From positions 1-60,765 of IMG/VR virus record IMGVR_UViG_3300025890_000027: a stretch of DNA of 60,765 bases. One strand, written 5' to 3'. The notes beneath the pieces were generated by a model. The model searched no databases, had not been told where the DNA came from, and saw only the letters and a list, made by a program, of their open reading frames with translations. The DNA comes from a virus. The position numbers and the translations under genes are program-made. Below are positions 6,424-15,920 of this stretch, piece after piece. Within the stretch, counting starts at the first letter, position 1; every line of letters starts with the position of its first letter.

Positions 6424-9384
6424 ATGAGCAATCTGGAGTGGAATGTCGGCATAAAACTTGACGGAGCTGGGGCCCAACAGCAATTCGACCAATGGCTAAA
6501 TGCAGCTGTTGGTGGAAGCATGGAGGCAAAAAAGAAAATAAATAAAGAACTGGGAGGAAAAGAGGAAAAAAAAGTTAGCATTTTAATCGATAGTAATACA
6601 GGACAATTAGTAAGACAATCTAAACAAGTTCTTACAGAGTGGAATAAAATTCAGAAAGCAATCGACTACTCTAATAAAACCGTAAAGGGATCATTAACAA
6701 GTCTGAGGGCTCAACTAAGGACTCAGATGCAGCTTAGAGATAATATAGTCAGGTATACAGCAGGCGTACGACGTAGCAGTGACGCCTGGATCAGGCAAAA
6801 CAAAATTGTTGAAGATTTAAATAGAAAAATTGCAGATGCCAGTGGAAACTGGATGAAGATGCTATCTTCTCGCATCCCAGGCGGCCAGAATGTAATGAAT
6901 CTGGCAAATGGGTTAAGTCAGGTAAGCATGGCGGCTACTGCAACCGTGATGACAATACAAGCGGTAGCCGGAGCCATTAAACCAGTAGTGGCTCGCGCCA
7001 AACAAATGCAAGCACTTGACTTAGCCTTTCAAGGATTTGGGTTGAGCGCAGAGCAATCAGCGCAGTTCATGCAGCAGGCAAAAGCACAAGCTTTACAATA
7101 CGGATCATCTCTTATTCAGGTAGAAAAAGGGTATAAACGAATAGCTCCAGCTATTATGCAATCGGGAGGTTCGATGCAGGATGTATCAGAGTCGATGGCA
7201 AGCCTCTCTGCTCGTGTGACAACTCTTGGTTTGAACAGTGAACAATCAGGACGATATATCGAAGCGTTCGCTCAGGTTATGGGAAAAGGCAAGCTTCAAG
7301 GAGAAGAATTAAATCAACAGTTCTCTGAACTTGATGGTGCATTGCGTGGTCAGCTTAAATCATATGTTAAAGCAAAATACGGCATAACTGACTTTGAAGA
7401 AGCCATGAGAAAGGGCGAGGTTACTTCTGGAATGTTTAGAGAAGCATTTAATGCTTCTGCTGAAGACATGAGGAATAATCTTGGAGGTGCTATAGGCGAA
7501 GTCCAATCAAGAATAGGTGAACTGAATGTAGCTCAGATTGAGAATATAGGAAATAGTCTTAATACTATAACAATGGAAAGTCTAGTAGAGACTCTTGCTC
7601 CTATCGGAAAGCAAATGCAATCCGTAATTCTTATGTTTCAGCAATTTTTTGCTAATATTGCTACTTCGATGCCCGCGACTCAAGAATATGTCAAAGGCTT
7701 GCTTACAGTGATTGGAGCTCTTATTCAGGTTACGGTTGTAGGATTACTTGGTGCTTTAAAAGCTGTGTTTGTTGCGTTTGAATTTGTAAACTGGATCACA
7801 TTTGAATTGCTTAAAGGTATTGCACGTCTGATTGAAATGATCCCTGGGCTAGGTGGAATGTTCGCCAAAATAGGCGATATTTTCCTGGGGGCTGGGAAAG
7901 CGCTCGCAACGTTTACTGATAGCTGGATGAAAGTAGGCGACTCAGCTAAATCAACAGAGCAAGAATTAAGTTCCCTTGATGGTCGCATCGAAATATTAAG
8001 GAATAAAATAGAAGAAGGTACAGGAGATACTGAAGAACTTCGCAAAAAACTTGAAGAATTACAAGATCAAGCGCAACAAGAGCTAGATACCCAAGCACTC
8101 GATAATTATAAGGAGAAAATCAAGGAATTAAAAGAACAAATAAACGAGGCACAGATAGTCGAGACGGACAAAAAAAGCCTTTGGGACGAAGAAAACCAAA
8201 AATTAAGCGTACTGAAAGGATCAGTCAAGGCTTATTATGAGGGGGTGAAACAAGCTCATGCTGAACGCACTCAAAGAGTTAAGGACTTTTATGACAGCGA
8301 GTTATCTCGACTTGCTCGCAATAAAGAGGCTATGAAGGAAAGTCATCGTTCAGCGATGGAAGATTTGAAGGCAAGAAATCAAGCATCAATAAACGCTCTT
8401 GAGAAGGAGATTCAGGCTCTTCAAGCTAGAACTCCAGCTGAAGAAAAGCTGCAGGTTTTGAGAAAGCAGGAAATTTTAGATAAACTAAAATCTACAGACC
8501 TTAGCGAAAAAGAAAAGCTTGAATTGCAGGCTCAGCTGGAAAGAATGCAGCGCCAGAAGGAAATAGAAGAAAAACAACTTAAACTAAAAGCTGAAAAAGA
8601 AAACGCAGCAAAAGCCGAAGCACAGCTGGCTAAACAACAAAGAGCCGAAGCAAAACAAGCGGCTGAGGAAGAGAAGCAAATGCGAGAGCAAAAGAAAGAA
8701 GCATTGAAGGAGCTAAAAAGGATAGGCAAGGATATAGATGAGCAACAAAAGAATACTACTAGTCTTTTTGAAAATCAGAAAGAAGTTATTGATCTTACTG
8801 GCAAGACCTTTGCAGAAATCAACGATTTAGTAAGTAGACAGGCTGACTTAGCGTACGAAGCTGCAGATGGGTATGAAGCGGCAAAAACAAATGTTAGTCA
8901 ATTAAAGACTCAACTGAAGCAAGCCCAGGCAGAGGCGGCTCGTCTTGGGCGACAACTTAGATCGAACAATGCAGCTACACCCCCGACTACTCCTCCCAAC
9001 GCTTTTACGGGCGGGTCAGTTAAAGGTGGGGCTAGTAGGACAGTCAACGAATTCGGGAGAGAAGGTTTCCTTAGTCTTTCTGGTCGATTGTCCGAAATCA
9101 ATGCTCCTGCCTGGGGGTCCTGGAAGGCTCCTAGCTCTGGTACTATCATCCCCGCTCATGTCTGGGCACAAGTAAAGGCTCAAGGGCTTACAGGAGGTCC
9201 TACGAGGACGCCTACAGCTGTCGGTGCTACTGGTAATATGATGGCGCGAGTCTCAGCTCTTGGAAAAACGGGTAGTAGCGATATCGTTACTAATAATGTT
9301 ACGATTCAAAGTGAGGATGTAGATCGCACTATGCATCAGTCGCTGATCAGTTTGCGTCGCACAAAACGTGCTCGGTATTATTGA
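6424..9384 (+). CDS. Tape measure protein
   Basis: This 986-residue protein is the longest helical protein of the tail module and lies directly after the tube genes. Residues ~1-420 are helical with TMP-type composition (AQALQYGSS, SLSARVTTLGLNSEQSG). Residues ~424-478 hold strongly hydrophobic helices (TVIGALIQVTVVGLLGALKA...) that may cross the host membrane during DNA entry. Residues ~510-775 form a long Lys/Glu/Gln coiled coil. The C-terminus is Gly/Pro-rich and ends in a beta segment. Lambda-like tails use about 1.5 Angstrom per residue, so 986 residues would predict a tail near 150 nm (inference). ATG 6424 has AGGA ~13 bases upstream. Confidence 0.9.
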   Translation: MSNLEWNVGIKLDGAGAQQQFDQWLNAAVGGSMEAKKKINKELGGKEEKKVSILIDSNTGQLVRQSKQVLTEWNKIQKAIDYSNKTVKGSLTSLRAQLRTQMQLRDNIVRYTAGVRRSSDAWIRQNKIVEDLNRKIADASGNWMKMLSSRIPGGQNVMNLANGLSQVSMAATATVMTIQAVAGAIKPVVARAKQMQALDLAFQGFGLSAEQSAQFMQQAKAQALQYGSSLIQVEKGYKRIAPAIMQSGGSMQDVSESMASLSARVTTLGLNSEQSGRYIEAFAQVMGKGKLQGEELNQQFSELDGALRGQLKSYVKAKYGITDFEEAMRKGEVTSGMFREAFNASAEDMRNNLGGAIGEVQSRIGELNVAQIENIGNSLNTITMESLVETLAPIGKQMQSVILMFQQFFANIATSMPATQEYVKGLLTVIGALIQVTVVGLLGALKAVFVAFEFVNWITFELLKGIARLIEMIPGLGGMFAKIGDIFLGAGKALATFTDSWMKVGDSAKSTEQELSSLDGRIEILRNKIEEGTGDTEELRKKLEELQDQAQQELDTQALDNYKEKIKELKEQINEAQIVETDKKSLWDEENQKLSVLKGSVKAYYEGVKQAHAERTQRVKDFYDSELSRLARNKEAMKESHRSAMEDLKARNQASINALEKEIQALQARTPAEEKLQVLRKQEILDKLKSTDLSEKEKLELQAQLERMQRQKEIEEKQLKLKAEKENAAKAEAQLAKQQRAEAKQAAEEEKQMREQKKEALKELKRIGKDIDEQQKNTTSLFENQKEVIDLTGKTFAEINDLVSRQADLAYEAADGYEAAKTNVSQLKTQLKQAQAEAARLGRQLRSNNAATPPTTPPNAFTGGSVKGGASRTVNEFGREGFLSLSGRLSEINAPAWGSWKAPSSGTIIPAHVWAQVKAQGLTGGPTRTPTAVGATGNMMARVSALGKTGSSDIVTNNVTIQSEDVDRTMHQSLISLRRTKRARYY

Positions 9385-9411
9385 CAATAGGACTATTGTT
9401 ATTGTTAAGCT

Positions 9412-9777
9412 GTGTTTGTTTTTGGTGATCCGAAAGAAGTGGCTCAACTCTTGCTTTCAGAAGTAGCAAGTTATTCTGGTCCTGGACTCCCTGAGACCTC
9501 GACGGAAGAGTGGGACTATGACGAGACGCGTCGTCAGATGATATATGCATCGGCTGCCTTGCGTCGAGCAGCCTCCAATCAGCTGGAACCAAAGGTAATA
9601 GAAGCCGTATGTGACCTTTACGAAGAAGCCTTGTATAAATTTTGCCTTTTGGATGATGTGGTATGGCGAGCCATGAAAATGAAAGAGCACTCCTATCCTT
9701 GGCATGATCAAGCGGCTGAATACCGTCAGTATACTATTGTTTCAAGGATCTGTGATCCAATACTGTCGGAAGACTAA
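9412..9777 (+). CDS. Tail protein following tape measure, unknown
   Basis: This 121-residue protein (GTG 9412) is mostly helical with an acidic character, and a central AALRRAASNQLEPKVIEAVCDLYEEALYKF-type helix pair (paraphrased in two parts: AALRRAASNQ and PKVIEAVCDLYEEAL). It sits between the tape measure and tail tip genes, where small tail tip or minor tail genes lie. An inverted repeat CAATAG-GA-CTATTG lies between the tape measure stop and this start (9385-9398). No family recognised. Confidence 0.55.
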   Translation: MFVFGDPKEVAQLLLSEVASYSGPGLPETSTEEWDYDETRRQMIYASAALRRAASNQLEPKVIEAVCDLYEEALYKFCLLDDVVWRAMKMKEHSYPWHDQAAEYRQYTIVSRICDPILSED

Positions 9778-9797
9778 GCCATTCTTGGTGGTAAGTC

Positions 9798-10202
9798 ATG
9801 ACAGGCCTCGCTATTGCCTATACACAGCAAACGGGTGGTAGCGCGAGCTGGAACGTAGTATTTAAAGATTTCACTTCTCCTGATCTGCCTAGACAGTATG
9901 AAGATTCTGCTGGCTTTGGTCGCAGCCAAACTGGAGCTTTAATTCAATCTGGTCCTCGCTACGTTCAAAAGTATATCTGGGTAGTTGATTGCTTGATTGA
10001 TACAGAGGATGCTGAAGCCTTAGATCAACTTTACAGAGCTTGGGACGAAGATAGGGCTACAGGGAAAAGCGTTGCTGTTGGGATCACAGATGCTACCTTC
10101 GGCCTTTCTCTCTCATCGCAAGCAACTTTTACTTCGGCTCCTTCTTTTACTTATGCTAGCCCACGGAAAACTATCGTCAGCTTCGGATTAACACAGGTCT
10201 AA
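9798..10202 (+). CDS. Probable minor / distal tail protein
   Basis: This 134-residue, beta-rich protein has Trp and Tyr clusters and an 'EALDQLYRAWDEDRATGKSV' segment that resembles a helix embedded in a sheet. It is coupled to the next gene through TAATG at 10200. Its position between the tape measure and the ~690-residue hub-like gene suggests a tail tip component, perhaps of the lambda gpM type. Family not recognised. Confidence 0.45.
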   Translation: MTGLAIAYTQQTGGSASWNVVFKDFTSPDLPRQYEDSAGFGRSQTGALIQSGPRYVQKYIWVVDCLIDTEDAEALDQLYRAWDEDRATGKSVAVGITDATFGLSLSSQATFTSAPSFTYASPRKTIVSFGLTQV

Positions 10203-12277
10203 TGGCTTTTCTAATCAACAGCACTCGACTTACTCGCGTTGATATTGGCGGGGAAGACTTCACTGATCAGACCTTGGATATTTCTCTGAGTGACTCGTCG
10301 GGAGTCAAAAACGGCCTAATCGCGACTGACGGGGAAATCTCGTTAGGATATCGTCCAGGAGGAAAAATTAACGAAGACTATGGACGCAATCATTTCAGCA
10401 GAGGGATGCAGATCGACATATTCGTAACCTATCCGGATGGAACCGAGGAAAAGCATCCAAGAGGCCGCTTGTATATCATTGACTCTAAATTTGATCCCCA
10501 GAAAGAATCCATCATTTTAAGCGTTGGATGCAAGATGGCCCTACATGCCCTTGATGGTGATATTAGCGAAATAAAAGATTTACCTAACTTTTACCTTCCA
10601 AGTACTCGACAAAACTATTCATCGATTTCGGCGGCATTGGCTGCTGAAAGCAGGATAGCATGGTATGACAGGGACGGTTTACTTCAGTCAGCCAAGCTTT
10701 GGGAAGGAGAAGGGTCTGATTATTCCGCAACTGCCAAGTGGGTGTCAGTTTTCGGAGTTACCACTTTAGCTATTTCTAGCCTTGACTCCTCAAGGTCTAT
10801 TAGTTCTGGAAAAAGTTCGGGCAATCCTTATTCTGGAGGAGATCCCGACAATATTGAGTTGACATATCAGTATGCACCAAGATTAATTGATGGCGAAACA
10901 GGCTTTCCTGCTGACGAAGAAGGAGGATTCATTAAAGAAGAAGTATCCACTAGTGAATCCAAATATTATACGCAGTACCCCGTTATATTTTACGCTCGTG
11001 AGCCATCAAATACAGGTGAAGATGAAGGGACTTCAGATGGGATCCCTGACTTAGAAACTGTCGGGCTTCCTGAAATGGATAAGGGACTAGAAAGCCCACG
11101 ACCTAGCGATTGCGCCCAAGAGTTTTCCGAAAGCGACAATCCCGCAAGCGCAGATAACAAGCCTGGAGGAGGAGCTGGAAATGGCGATACAAATTGCATG
11201 AGTGGAATGACGACTGTAAGGACTCCTCTCTATGTGGGAGTCGAGAGTAGCTCTGAAACCACAAATTTCTACGGTGGGCCTGGAGGAGCTTTGTCTAAAG
11301 TTGTCTCAGTGAAACGAGGGCCAGCCTTAGAGGCTAATAATCAATATTACGGTGACTTGTATCAACTATGTCGGCAATCTTGGGCAACACGTTGCAACCC
11401 TAACGGCTATTGCGGAACTGACGCTGGGACTAAGCAGCTTGAGCTTTCTAGGTCAGTTCAGCTAACTGAATACAACCCCGATGGGTCGGTGAAAACAGTA
11501 ACTACTGACGAATACAAGCCTTTACTAACAGCAGCATCGACTGACAATTGGAGAGCTGGTGTGGTAGATGGTGTTATGACTTCTTTTAGATCTTTAGGAT
11601 TTGCAGAGACAACATTCTTTCGAGATAGTCGAAAGGTAGTAGAATATCAATACCCAGAGAATGGTACTTATCGCAAGACCACTAGCTATCAAAGCATCAG
11701 ATCACGAGGCCCTTCCAATAAGCTCGATAGCAACTATTTGGATGCTATTAATGGTGTTGTTAAAACAACAGTTGATAGCTCTACTTCTAATGTTATAAAT
11801 GAGGATCAACCTCAATCTCAGGTGAGCCCTGAACCTTCAAGTCTTAGCGATGTATCCATCGTAGCTTTTCCGTCTCACGATCTTCCAGGAACCGATTCTT
11901 CTTTGAAGCCTTTAGTCTACAAAGAAAGCGTACCATATCCTTTCTGGATCATTGCAGGTAGTAATATGAGCTGGGAACAGTCTTTGTCTGAATATGAAGA
12001 CTATACTCGCCGTAACATAAAAGGTGCATCCCTTGGCCTTCGATTAGGCGAATCCTTGAGGCAGGAAATTGCAAGCGAATGGAAACCAAATACTTCTTTC
12101 CGTTATCATGACCCAAGGTACAATATACTGATATCAATGCGCTCTAACGCGCAAACCTGGAGCATGACCCCAGAAGAATGTGTTATGACTGTTGATGGAA
12201 TGGCTGTTGGCTTCTCGAACGGTCAGGTCAACATTCCCGATAACATTGTTGGAGTAACAACGGCGATTTTACCATGA
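10202..12277 (+). CDS. Probable tail hub / tail tip protein
   Basis: This 691-residue protein has an N-terminal ~170 residues that form beta-barrel-like sheets (RVDIGGEDFTDQTLDISLSD, then RLYIIDSKFD). They look like the first domains of baseplate hub proteins of the gp27 / Dit-Tal class. A low-complexity Pro/Asp/Ser region with spaced cysteines lies at ~265-345. The rest is beta-rich. It overlaps the next start by ATGA (12274-12277). As the first large protein after the tape measure it probably closes the tube and carries the fibres. Confidence 0.55.
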   Translation: MAFLINSTRLTRVDIGGEDFTDQTLDISLSDSSGVKNGLIATDGEISLGYRPGGKINEDYGRNHFSRGMQIDIFVTYPDGTEEKHPRGRLYIIDSKFDPQKESIILSVGCKMALHALDGDISEIKDLPNFYLPSTRQNYSSISAALAAESRIAWYDRDGLLQSAKLWEGEGSDYSATAKWVSVFGVTTLAISSLDSSRSISSGKSSGNPYSGGDPDNIELTYQYAPRLIDGETGFPADEEGGFIKEEVSTSESKYYTQYPVIFYAREPSNTGEDEGTSDGIPDLETVGLPEMDKGLESPRPSDCAQEFSESDNPASADNKPGGGAGNGDTNCMSGMTTVRTPLYVGVESSSETTNFYGGPGGALSKVVSVKRGPALEANNQYYGDLYQLCRQSWATRCNPNGYCGTDAGTKQLELSRSVQLTEYNPDGSVKTVTTDEYKPLLTAASTDNWRAGVVDGVMTSFRSLGFAETTFFRDSRKVVEYQYPENGTYRKTTSYQSIRSRGPSNKLDSNYLDAINGVVKTTVDSSTSNVINEDQPQSQVSPEPSSLSDVSIVAFPSHDLPGTDSSLKPLVYKESVPYPFWIIAGSNMSWEQSLSEYEDYTRRNIKGASLGLRLGESLRQEIASEWKPNTSFRYHDPRYNILISMRSNAQTWSMTPEECVMTVDGMAVGFSNGQVNIPDNIVGVTTAILP

Positions 12278-13398
12278 GCTCAATTACTGTTAGCAACGAA
12301 ACCAACATAGACCTTGGAAATAGTGGATCTTTCTGCAATTTCTATCAAGCCAATTCGTTTGATATAAGCTTGGCTTCGGAGTCTGGTGTCTATTATCCAG
12401 CTGATGATTATTATATTGCTTTTCGTCAAACTAATGTGTTTTTTGTCAGTGGCACGGTAGCAACGGGCGGATCTTTGGTGTCTTTGACCCCAAGTGGTGA
12501 CATCCCAGCTGAGTTCAATGGGAACGGAATCTCTGCTAATGCTACTATTATAACTCCTGAGATATTTCTCCCAGGATCAGCAACAGAGGATGGCGAACCA
12601 GTTTTACCTCCGGCGGATCCTCCTCTCGATGATGGGAAAGTTTCAGATCACGCAAATGTCATTCTACTCCTTCATGGCAATGAGACCCCTTTGATTGACA
12701 GCAGTATTCCAGGCAGGACCTTGCTAGTGTCAGGTGATGCAGCTTACGACCCACTAAGAAAAGCTTTTGGTGCTGGCTCTATTAAATTTCCAGCCAATAC
12801 AACGAATAATGGTGTTTATACTGAGATCACTGACAATGATTTATTTACTCTTAACGACGAAGCTTTTACTTTTGAAGCACGTATTCGGCTAGACTCTTTA
12901 GCGGAAAAAGAAAACACTTTATTTTCTTTTGGACTAGGATCTGATATGCGTATGGTCCTTAGTCTCGAAATAACCGCATCAGGAAGTCAAGTTGTTTTTT
13001 ATTGGAAAGACTCTTCGGAAGTAGATCAACAAGTAACAGTTCCACTGTTGGATGACAAGCTAAAAGAAAAACCTCAAGACTTTCAGCAATTTGCATTTGT
13101 ATACAGTAAAGTTCAAGGGCATTTTGGAGCCTTCCTCGACGGAGAAAGGATCGGTCTTCTTGAAGTAGATGATAACACTGATCCAGTATGGCCTGGCCTA
13201 ATAGTAGCTCCTAAGACAGAAGATGTCACATTTAATCTTTCTATTGGGCTGTTAGATCCACTTGACTCGGACAATTCTAAGCAGTTTACCGGGCATATGG
13301 ACGAAGTAAGATTAACCTTGAGAGAAGCTCTTTACAAAACGATTTCGCCAACTGCCGCCGTGTACTCATTTGCTTGGCCAAATCCAATCGGCAGTTAG
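12274..13398 (+). CDS. Tail protein with LamG-like lectin domain
   Basis: This is a 374-residue protein. Residues ~1-115 are a beta-rich attachment domain ending in a Pro-rich linker (PVLPPADPPLDDGK). Residues ~125-365 match the concanavalin/LamG jelly-roll layout: VILLLHGNE, then FTFEARIRLDSL, QQFAFVYSKV, GAFLDGERIG and FTGHMDEVRLT. In other proteins such domains bind glycans. It is coupled to the hub gene by an ATGA overlap, so it probably decorates the tail tip. Confidence 0.7.
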   Translation: MSSITVSNETNIDLGNSGSFCNFYQANSFDISLASESGVYYPADDYYIAFRQTNVFFVSGTVATGGSLVSLTPSGDIPAEFNGNGISANATIITPEIFLPGSATEDGEPVLPPADPPLDDGKVSDHANVILLLHGNETPLIDSSIPGRTLLVSGDAAYDPLRKAFGAGSIKFPANTTNNGVYTEITDNDLFTLNDEAFTFEARIRLDSLAEKENTLFSFGLGSDMRMVLSLEITASGSQVVFYWKDSSEVDQQVTVPLLDDKLKEKPQDFQQFAFVYSKVQGHFGAFLDGERIGLLEVDDNTDPVWPGLIVAPKTEDVTFNLSIGLLDPLDSDNSKQFTGHMDEVRLTLREALYKTISPTAAVYSFAWPNPIGS

Positions 13399-13448
13399 AC
13401 GAAGAAACTTCAAGGCTAGGAATACTAATCGCAGTAATCTCAAAAAAA

Positions 13449-14183
13449 ATGACCATTGCTGCCAAGGTTACGCCTCTCGAGCTTGGCGAACAAGTAACTA
13501 CTCGCTATGCAGGTCAATATCTTTCTGTTAAGCTTCTTGACACGGCAGGGCTTGCTTACACTCCCGGACTCCAAGACCCGTTGCAGTACGTTATCGATTA
13601 TGAGATTCCACGGGCTTCAGGCTATCTTCCTCAGGTCTTCGGATACGAAGCTAATGATGTCTTGGACTACGCTGATTTCGGGGTAGGATTGCGTCAGAAG
13701 CAGGTGATTTTTCAGCACGACGGAGGCGTCAACTCCTATAGCTTTGACAGCATTTCTGTTCAATGGGCAGGAGGAGTGGTCTTAGGTGTAGAGGTCGACT
13801 CAGGTAGCAGCCCGGGTACTCTTGTGGATGGGGTTTATCAAAACGTAATAGTAGGCAATGTTAGTGGAGAAGGGCAAGGTTTAGCTGTCAATTTTGAAGT
13901 TTTTGATGGTTCGATCGTCTCAATTACCGTACACTCAAGAGGATACGATTATAATGTTCTTGATGACTTGGAGATCTCTTCGGGCGTCTTGTCTATTATC
14001 GGGGCTCACGACGGGTCAGGAGGGGCGCAGGGCATCAATGTGACGTCAGTCTATAACGCAAGCAATCCCGGCGGAGTCGTCTTAATAGCGCCTACGGCGA
14101 ATGTCGTTACGCTAACCAGCGGGAACGAAAGCGCCGTTTACTTTAACTATAAAAACTTTGGATTCTACAATACTTCGTCATGA
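13449..14183 (+). CDS. Beta-rich tail protein, unknown
   Basis: From ATG 13449 this is a 244-residue protein (MTIAAKVTPLELG...). An in-frame TTG at 13374 would overlap the previous gene by 25 bases, and I prefer the ATG. It is nearly all beta and rich in Gly, Val, Ser and Tyr. One segment (VTTRYAGQYLSVKLLD) resembles IITTRYEEPRYTPALVKV in the LamG protein at 14678, so the two may share a small domain. The stop overlaps the next ATG (ATGA 14180). Confidence 0.6.
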   Translation: MTIAAKVTPLELGEQVTTRYAGQYLSVKLLDTAGLAYTPGLQDPLQYVIDYEIPRASGYLPQVFGYEANDVLDYADFGVGLRQKQVIFQHDGGVNSYSFDSISVQWAGGVVLGVEVDSGSSPGTLVDGVYQNVIVGNVSGEGQGLAVNFEVFDGSIVSITVHSRGYDYNVLDDLEISSGVLSIIGAHDGSGGAQGINVTSVYNASNPGGVVLIAPTANVVTLTSGNESAVYFNYKNFGFYNTSS

Positions 14184-14452
14184 AAAAAAATTCTAATGTG
14201 CTATTCTTGATGGATCTAGCAAAAGCAAATCAAGAGGTTACTGCTGAAAAGAGAAATGCGAATGGATCATCTATTGCTGATTTCGACGGGGTCGTGCAAG
14301 GTCGCTGGATCAAAATTGCTGAAGACAATTCAGGTGTTGTCGAGTATAATGGAGTAGAATATAATACAATTATGCAAGGCAGGAAGTCAATTCCAAAAGG
14401 AACAAAAGTTAGCCTTGAATTTCGTCAGGGCCATTACATTTCTTCTTGGTAA
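14180..14452 (+). CDS. Small tail-module protein, unknown
   Basis: This is a 90-residue protein. A Lys/Asn-rich N-terminal helix is followed by a compact beta region (GRWIKIAEDNSGVVEYNGVEYN and KGTKVSLEFRQGHY, both shortened). It is translationally coupled to the upstream gene. It could be a small OB or SH3-like fold. No family recognised. Confidence 0.55.
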   Translation: MKKNSNVLFLMDLAKANQEVTAEKRNANGSSIADFDGVVQGRWIKIAEDNSGVVEYNGVEYNTIMQGRKSIPKGTKVSLEFRQGHYISSW

Positions 14453-14456
14453 TAAA

Positions 14457-14678
14457 ATGAGTCCATTTCAACGCCCGAGCATTGGTTCCAAGAATAGAGC
14501 AACTGAGCCACAGTTAACTATTAGGCTTTTGACTGCAATGCCTACTGTTCTCCAGAACATTGATCCCCCAATGCTTCCGAACGAACTGGTGGGAGTTTTT
14601 AATGGTTACGATGGAACTATTCGGTTGCTTGTTACTTCCGCTGACGGAAGAGCTTATATTCCTGTTGGAGCAGCTTAA
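14457..14678 (+). CDS. Small tail-module protein, unknown
   Basis: From ATG 14457, five bases after the previous stop, this is a 73-residue protein beginning MSPFQRPSIGSKN. It has a polar N-terminus and a short beta C-terminus (TIRLLVTSADGRAYIPVGAA). TAATG at 14676 couples it to the following LamG gene. It may be an accessory or chaperone of that protein. No family recognised. Confidence 0.55.
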   Translation: MSPFQRPSIGSKNRATEPQLTIRLLTAMPTVLQNIDPPMLPNELVGVFNGYDGTIRLLVTSADGRAYIPVGAA

Positions 14679-15892
14679 TGAGCCAAGGTGTCTTTTGTCT
14701 AATTCATTTTGACGAAGAAGATCCAGTTGACACTGGACCCACACCATCGAGCACTTTTTTCACTGGCCACGCTGTCCACGATCCTCTTGACGGAGCCTTC
14801 TCTGACCCTCTGGGATGCGCGTCATTCCCTCAGCAACTTGACGAGAATGGTAACCTACTTCCTCCAGAAAGTTATCCTGCCGCTGATCTAAGGAAGATTG
14901 CGACTTTTCGAGATCTTGAGTTTAATAATGACTCTTTTGTTGTCGAGATGCGGATCAAATTTAGCTCTTTGACAGGACTACAACAATTAGCTTCTTATTG
15001 GTCTCCTGCCGCAGGACTTGGATGGGCTATTACAGTTAATTTTACTCAATCAAACCAGACTATTGATTTCTCATGGATCGATCATCATGGAGATAATCGA
15101 AATTTTTCAATTATTCTTAGCGAAGGTTTATTTACAGAAGGAGTTTGGCATCACTTTGTTTTTCAGTATAGTAAAACAAGCGAGTGGTCTTTTGTCTGGA
15201 TAGACGGTCAATTGGCTGGAAGCTTTCTTGGTCCAACCCTTAGCGATCCACAACAGCGAAGATGGGACGGTATATATATACAGACTTTAATGGGAAGCGT
15301 CTATGATCCCGCCGTGAACGGTTTTGTCTTTGATGGTCAGCCTTTATATTTTTCTGTAGGAGGCCCTGAAAACACTCTCAAAGGAGCTGTTGATGAAATT
15401 AGGGTTATCAATGGCTACTTTTACCACCTTGACACGCCTCAATCAAATGCGTCATTGAATGATATCTCTGTGCCAACGACCCCATACGATGATTTTCCTC
15501 CTCCTCTGATCCCGGAAGATCTTAACTCTATAGAAATAAGCAAAGGAATGATGAATGACATTATTACGACTCGTTACGAGGAGCCTCGTTATACTCCGGC
15601 TTTAGTCAAGGTCAATTCCAGCCTTCCAACTGAAAGGGCCACAATTCAAGCCTCGCCATTCGGCAGGGATCCAGCGTTATTTGGGTACAACGAAGGAACA
15701 ATATACGTCCATCAGCCTCGGCCTGACTTCCCGCTAGCTTTTCTTTATGTATTGTACAACATACAAGGAGAAGGGGAGACTCCCATCCTTAGGTGGGTTC
15801 CTGTTAATATGCCCAAGCTAGGTAAAATAAATACAATTTCTGGCTCTAATTGGAAAAACCGAAAAGGATTCAAACTGGGCGAGCCCTTCTAG
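14678..15892 (+). CDS. Tail protein with LamG-like lectin domain
   Basis: This is a 404-residue protein. Residues ~1-250 form a LamG jelly roll: FCLIHFDEED, then FVVEMRIKFSSL, VWHHFVFQYSK, FVWIDGQLAGSF and LKGAVDEIRVINGYFY. The C-terminal ~130 residues are a different beta domain (IITTRYEEPRYTP). It resembles the LamG protein at 12274 in plan but has the lectin domain at the N-terminus, so the two are domain-shuffled relatives. Probably a tail tip glycan-binding protein. Confidence 0.7.
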   Translation: MSQGVFCLIHFDEEDPVDTGPTPSSTFFTGHAVHDPLDGAFSDPLGCASFPQQLDENGNLLPPESYPAADLRKIATFRDLEFNNDSFVVEMRIKFSSLTGLQQLASYWSPAAGLGWAITVNFTQSNQTIDFSWIDHHGDNRNFSIILSEGLFTEGVWHHFVFQYSKTSEWSFVWIDGQLAGSFLGPTLSDPQQRRWDGIYIQTLMGSVYDPAVNGFVFDGQPLYFSVGGPENTLKGAVDEIRVINGYFYHLDTPQSNASLNDISVPTTPYDDFPPPLIPEDLNSIEISKGMMNDIITTRYEEPRYTPALVKVNSSLPTERATIQASPFGRDPALFGYNEGTIYVHQPRPDFPLAFLYVLYNIQGEGETPILRWVPVNMPKLGKINTISGSNWKNRKGFKLGEPF

Positions 15893-15899
15893 GTAAACT
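15892..15899 (+). promoter_or_regulatory. Candidate late promoter box GGTAAACT
   Basis: GG plus TAAACT (15894-15899) lies 22 bases before the ATG at 15921 and follows the previous stop codon directly. It is a member of the GGTAnnnT set. Confidence 0.4.
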
Positions 15900-15920
15900 A
15901 TCGCAGTTGTTTACAGGCTG